Positions 60,501 to 64,000 of a stretch of DNA of 64,000 bases are shown here, one piece after another. Position 1 is the stretch's first letter, and every line of letters starts with the position of its first letter. The notes beneath the pieces were generated by a model. The model had not been told where the DNA came from, did no database searches, and worked only from the letters and a program-made list of their open reading frames with translations. The stretch lies in the NCBI GenBank assembly GCA_025917655.1, contig CP084613.1, forward strand, positions 2,792,001-2,856,000. The letters run 5' to 3'. Source of the stretch: Chlorella sorokiniana (lineage: Eukaryota; Chlorophyta; Trebouxiophyceae; Chlorellales; Chlorellaceae). The position numbers and the translations under genes were made by a program.

Positions 60501-63096
60501 GTGGGCGGGCAGGCAAGGGCGGGGCAGGGTGCTCCTCTCTGGTGGGGTGCATGCGCAGCTTCTGAGCAGCTTCTGAGCAGTCGCCGCCAGTGCACCCCTT
60601 CAGGCTCTCTGCCAGGCGACTCCCTCCTGGCAACCCCGCCCGAGTGGCGCACAGCGAGCTCGGCGCATGCTAGTGAGCTCAAGGGCAGCACAGCGCGCCT
60701 GGCTACAGCCCTGCGCCTGGTGCTGCCCGCCAGGGTGCGGGGTTGTGGCCAGCCTGTGCTGACGCGACCCGGTGACCCGGCCAGCCTGGCACGGCCGTGC
60801 CCCCCGCCATCCCACGCCACCCCACCCCACTACACACACATAAGCTGCCCCCACCCACCCATCCATCCACCACTCCCCCCAACCGCAGGCGTGGACCTGC
60901 CTGGCTCCCTGCCCATGGTGCCGCGCCTGCGCCGCGCCCACTGGGAGCGCTGCATGGCTGCCCAGTGCATCTGCGCCGAGCTGAGCGGTGGGGTGGTGCC
61001 GCCGCTGGTGCCTGCATGCGCCGCTGCCTGGCCTGCCGCGAGCAGCGCTTGCGCCGCCGCACCGCCGCACACCTCCAGCTGCTGCATGGGCTGAGGCAGT
61101 TCCCCTCCCCCTCCTACAGGCGAGTCTATCCAGGAGGCCAAGGCGCACTGTCTGCGCGCGCTGCACCTGCTGGGGTGCCGCTGCCCACCAGTGGTGAGTG
61201 GCCTGGGCGGGCAGCAGCCGCTTCCTTGCGCCCCCCCCTTCCCCCGCCCCCCCAGTCCCCCCCCGCGCACACACATCTCACTGGGCGCTGACTCCCACCA
61301 ACACCCCCTCACGCCCCGCAGACGAGTTCCTGTCCTGGCAGGCAGCCCAGCAGCGATGGTGGGCGCTGGAGGCCCTGGCTGGCTGCGCCACACCCGCCTG
61401 CGCCTGCGCCTCTGCCGCAGCGGAGGACCCGCTGCAGCGGCGGCTGGCCGACCTGCAGAGCGGAGCGTACGCCTGGATGGCTCGCCCCGACACAGCGCTG
61501 TGCCGCCCAGGAAGCGCTGGGGCTACCGGCCCCGCTGCAAGCGGCGCACAGCCTGCCATGCCGGATAGAGGGCCCCCAGCAGCGCGGCAGCGACGTGCGA
61601 CGAGGAGGCAGGCAGCCTTGGAGGCTTTCAGCAGCAGCAGGAGGCAGCCTCCGTGGGGGCAGCCGCAGGGTGTCGCTGGCTGGCGATGCCGCCGCCATGC
61701 AGCCAGCCACAATTGCCGCCGCGCCGCGCGATGTTGCCTCCACCGCAGCGACGGAGCGGCCGGAGAGGCCTGCGCCTGGTGCTGCGGGGGCCACCACCCA
61801 ACCCCTGCTGCAGCACCATCCCAGCGCAGCGGCTTCATCTCGCTTTCGCCGCTGTTGCAGCCGGCGGCAGCAGGCCAGCAGCAGGGGCAAGATGCGAGCC
61901 TCGGGGCACGTGTGGGCAACGGCGTGTCGCTCCTCCCAAGCCCCTTTGCCGCCACGCATGCGCTGCTGCCGCCAGGGCCGGCACCTGGGGCGTCCGGCTG
62001 GCTGACGCAGCAGCAGCGCCGCAGCAGCACCGCAGCCTCAACGGGTGCAGGCGCGGCTGGCGGCCGCCCTGGCAGCGGCGCTGCTGGCCACGCTGCGCCG
62101 AGCGGCGGCCTGGGCCTGCCTCTCGCACCGCGGGGCAGCCTGACGCAGCAGCAGTCGAGGTCTGTCCAGGTGGCCAGCCCGCCCAGCTCCAGCCTGGCGA
62201 CCTTGGGCACCGCGTGCAGCCAGCGGCGGCGGCTGAGCGAGGGCTACCGCCATTGGGAGGCGGCTGGGTTGGCTGCAGATGAGACAGGGTCATGGCAGTC
62301 GTCGCAGCAGCCGTCGGCCCGCTCCTCTTTTGCCGCCAAGCCGCCTGGTGACAGCCCTGCTGCCGCCGATGGCCTGGGCGTGGGGCCCGCTGCCAGGGAG
62401 CAGGAAGGCGCGCGCCACAAGCAGCAGCTGCGCGCCGCGCTGCATCAGCACCAGCAGGCGGCGGCTGAGCTGGCAGGCGGCGACCAGCGGTTCAGCCCGC
62501 GCGCCAAGGCGGAGGGCGCTGCGGTGCTGGACCTGCTGTGCTGCCTGGTGCTGACTCAGCAGCAGGCGGACCAGCAGGGGCTGCGCTACCTGCGCTGGGC
62601 GTGCCGCTACCTGCAGGTGCGGCGTGGGGGGCACGCGGCGGGGCGCAGCGTGCATGGTATGTGATAGCTGGGAGGGGCGGCGCCTGCCTCACGTGACCGC
62701 GCCTTCCCTGTGCCCCCTGATGCAGGGCGGGCGGGTGAAGCCGTCCAGCCCTTTCTACGACATCCACCTCTCAGCGGGCCTGGCCCTGCGCCGCGCCCGC
62801 CAGCACCCCGCCAGCCGCGCTGCCCACACGCACCAGGAGGCTGGCGAGCAGCCAGCAGCAGGCGCAGCGGGGCGCAGCCGCGCGCCACGCTGCTCTCCCT
62901 GGGCAGCCTGGCGCGAGCCGCGGGCGCCGTGATGGGCGGCTCCAGGACCGCGGCTGGCGCCCCTGAACCAGAGCAGGTGCCCTCCTGCTCCGCGGCACGG
63001 CCCCCCGCATCACCCACACACCACCTTGACCTAACTTCGCAGCGAGCTGTACCAGTTTCCTTGCCTGCACTGATCCCGCCTGCCTGCCTGCACTGA
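48545..63096 (+). CDS. Very large soluble-type (ADCY10-like) class III adenylyl cyclase
   Basis: Makes cyclic AMP; the animal homologue is bicarbonate- and calcium-responsive. After a disordered N-terminal region (from ATG 48545, start uncertain), cyclase domain C1 begins at 50838. Exon 50838-50953 has MVADVSGFTALTEAL with the first metal Asp. Exon 51084-51180 has GGDVEKFAGDCMIVVF with the second. C1 resumes at about 53460 (LSLKVTIAAGDVCAFHVGGG) and ends about 53990. Domain C2 runs 54370-55940: ILENVRVRVEAGHIDYVNEL, FRCDEKGFLAICAFGLPGG, CGVTTGHLFCAMVGSQRRSE, EYTVFGNAINLSARLM. A P-loop ATPase follows: GVVLLEGEAGMGKSRLVEEL (Walker A, about 56580-56640) and VLVLEDLHHFDTASW (Walker B, about 58614-58660). 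A helical, TPR-like region runs to about 62700. A C3 run at 54909-54911 lacks one base (HEDGPARGIQTALAI lies beyond). The exact C-terminus (62932 or 63096) is unsettled. Confidence 0.82.
55084..55786 (+). repeat. 703-nt AT-rich intron with degenerate tandem repeats
   Basis: This intron splits cyclase domain C2 inside INLSARLM (donor after CTCAG, acceptor CTGCAG). It is much longer and far more AT-rich than other introns here. About every 45 nt a motif like GGTGACCGTTTTCTCGATC recurs (near 55316, 55366 and 55408), and CCTTCGGCCTGC recurs near 55487 and 55529. Long pyrimidine-rich runs follow. It looks like inserted non-coding DNA; no open frame or terminal inverted repeat was identified. Confidence 0.7.
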
Positions 63097-63317
63097 TCCC
63101 GCCTGACCCATCGCAACTGTGGTGCCCGTTTACAATCCTCTGCCTCGCTCTGGCTTTCCGCAAATCCGGCCGTGGCGCCTGCCTCCAACCCACCCAGCCC
63201 TCCTCGTGCTGGCCATGCTGGCGCACAGCCTCCGCTCCTCAAGCTCTGTTGCGCAGGGCCTCTGGCCCCAGAATGTGACACCAGACGGTGCAGGGATGAA
63301 GCCAGCGAGGGGCCGGG

Positions 63318-64000
63318 TCAGTAGGGCGCGAAGCGCTGCTGCCCGCCTGGCTGCTTGCCGCCGAGGCGCGAAAAGACGCTGCCCCTGCCACCCCCTGCCG
63401 CCTGCTGGACGGGGGCAGGCCTGGCGGCGGGCACGCCTGGCGGGATGAAGCCCAGGAAGGGGAGCACCCCGCAGCGGTGGCTGCCGCGTTGGAGGCTGCA
63501 GTGGCGGCGGCGCGCTGCGCGTGGTGCGGGTCCTTCCATGCGTCCAGCAGCTGGCGGGCGCGCGAGGCGTGCTGCGGCCCCTTGGCCGCCAGCACCACGC
63601 CGTCGCTGAAGCGCGTCAACGTGCGCCCGTCGCTGATGCTCCACTCGCCCGTGCGCACGTCGCCGCTGCTGGGAGGGGTATGGGGAGGGGTGATCATCAG
63701 AAGGGGGCGCGCGAGCGGTTGCCGCTGCCAGGGTGTGTGGGCGGGCAGCGAGCGGCCATCGCAGCAAGCAGCGCGGGTCAGGGTCCCGGCCCAATGGTCG
63801 CAAGCGCGCACTTGGGGCAGGTCACGCGTATGCCCAGCAGGTTGAGTGCGTCGTTCAGGGTGGCCACGGTGCCGGCATTGTAGTACCCGCCAGAGTCGAG
63901 CGTGATGTTGCCTGCCGGGCGGGGGCGGTGATGCTGCTGGCAGCAGCGGAAGCGTGGCGCTGCGCATGGCACGCAGGCAACACGGCTGCCTGCGTTGGCA
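63318..64000 (-). CDS. Partial unknown gene (5' part outside window)
   Basis: Two exons are readable. The upstream one (about 63910-63785) encodes GNITLDSGGYYNAGTVATLN, DALNLLGIRVTCPKC. The next (from about 63668) encodes GDVRTGEWSISDGRTLTRFS, DGVVLAAKGPQHASRARQLL and DAWKDP. Both have strongly coding-like composition, but no family was recognised. The C-terminal frame probably changes at 63470 and continues as GVLPFLGFIPPGVPAARP, FSRLGGKQPGG and a stop at 63318. Without that shift the frame would run to 63239. It is convergent with the cyclase gene. The start, any signal peptide and most of the protein lie beyond the window. Confidence 0.5.

Overview
The window is GC-rich nuclear DNA of a unicellular green alga. 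It most resembles a coccoid trebouxiophyte of the Chlorella type. The evidence is dense GT-AG introns of roughly 60-300 bp, (GT)n and C/G-rich intronic microsatellites, chlorophyte-style TGTAA poly(A) signals, and a gene set that mixes plant families (PSB33/TEF5, ACT-repeat protein, DUF707, class III PI3-kinase) with ciliary or animal-like ones (CFAP45/FAP45, soluble-type adenylyl cyclase). No rRNA, tRNA, transposase or CRISPR array was found. Fourteen genes are essentially complete and one is cut at each end.

Layout. 1-3228 (-): ER Hsp70-family HYOU1/HSP70-17, 3' part beyond the window. 3728-4661 (+): ankyrin-repeat protein. 5374-8053 and about 9048-11583 (+): a tandem pair of secreted alpha/beta-hydrolase-like paralogues. 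12209-14857 (-): type II membrane DUF707 protein. 15252-20265 (-): VPS34. 20594-23172 (+): CFAP45. 23488-26796 (+): unrecognised helical protein with weak likeness to SNI1. 26912-29833 (-): J-domain/GPALPP/DUF3752 protein. 30063-31769 (+): SRP40/NOLC1-type nucleolar protein. 32582-37086 (-): large proline-rich, cysteine-module, single-pass cell-surface protein. 37475-39306 (+): multipass membrane protein. 39976-42758 (-): four-ACT-domain protein. 43388-45113 (+): PSB33/TEF5. 45471-47328 (-): COX11. 48545 to about 63096 (+): very large soluble-type adenylyl cyclase. 63318-64000 (-): partial unknown gene.

Neighbours are mostly head-to-head or tail-to-tail. Several pairs share short intergenic promoters: HYOU1/ankyrin, VPS34/CFAP45, GPALPP/SRP40, surface protein/membrane protein, ACT/PSB33 and COX11/cyclase. 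There is no operon logic. The genes cover ER folding, endosomal lipid signalling, nucleolar and splicing-type functions, photosystem II and cytochrome oxidase assembly, cyclic-AMP signalling and a ciliary protein.

The reading frame of many otherwise well-conserved genes breaks by one or two bases at short G/C homopolymers. In each case family conservation or intron phase shows where the frame should continue. This is best read as consensus sequence error rather than gene decay, and it affects how the CDS entries should be used: each CDS span below covers several exons, and the text gives the junctions that could be read. The most unusual items are the modular surface protein, the near-identical intron shared by the hydrolase-like paralogues, the large insertion inside the first cyclase domain, and the ciliary CFAP45 gene in what looks like a non-motile alga.
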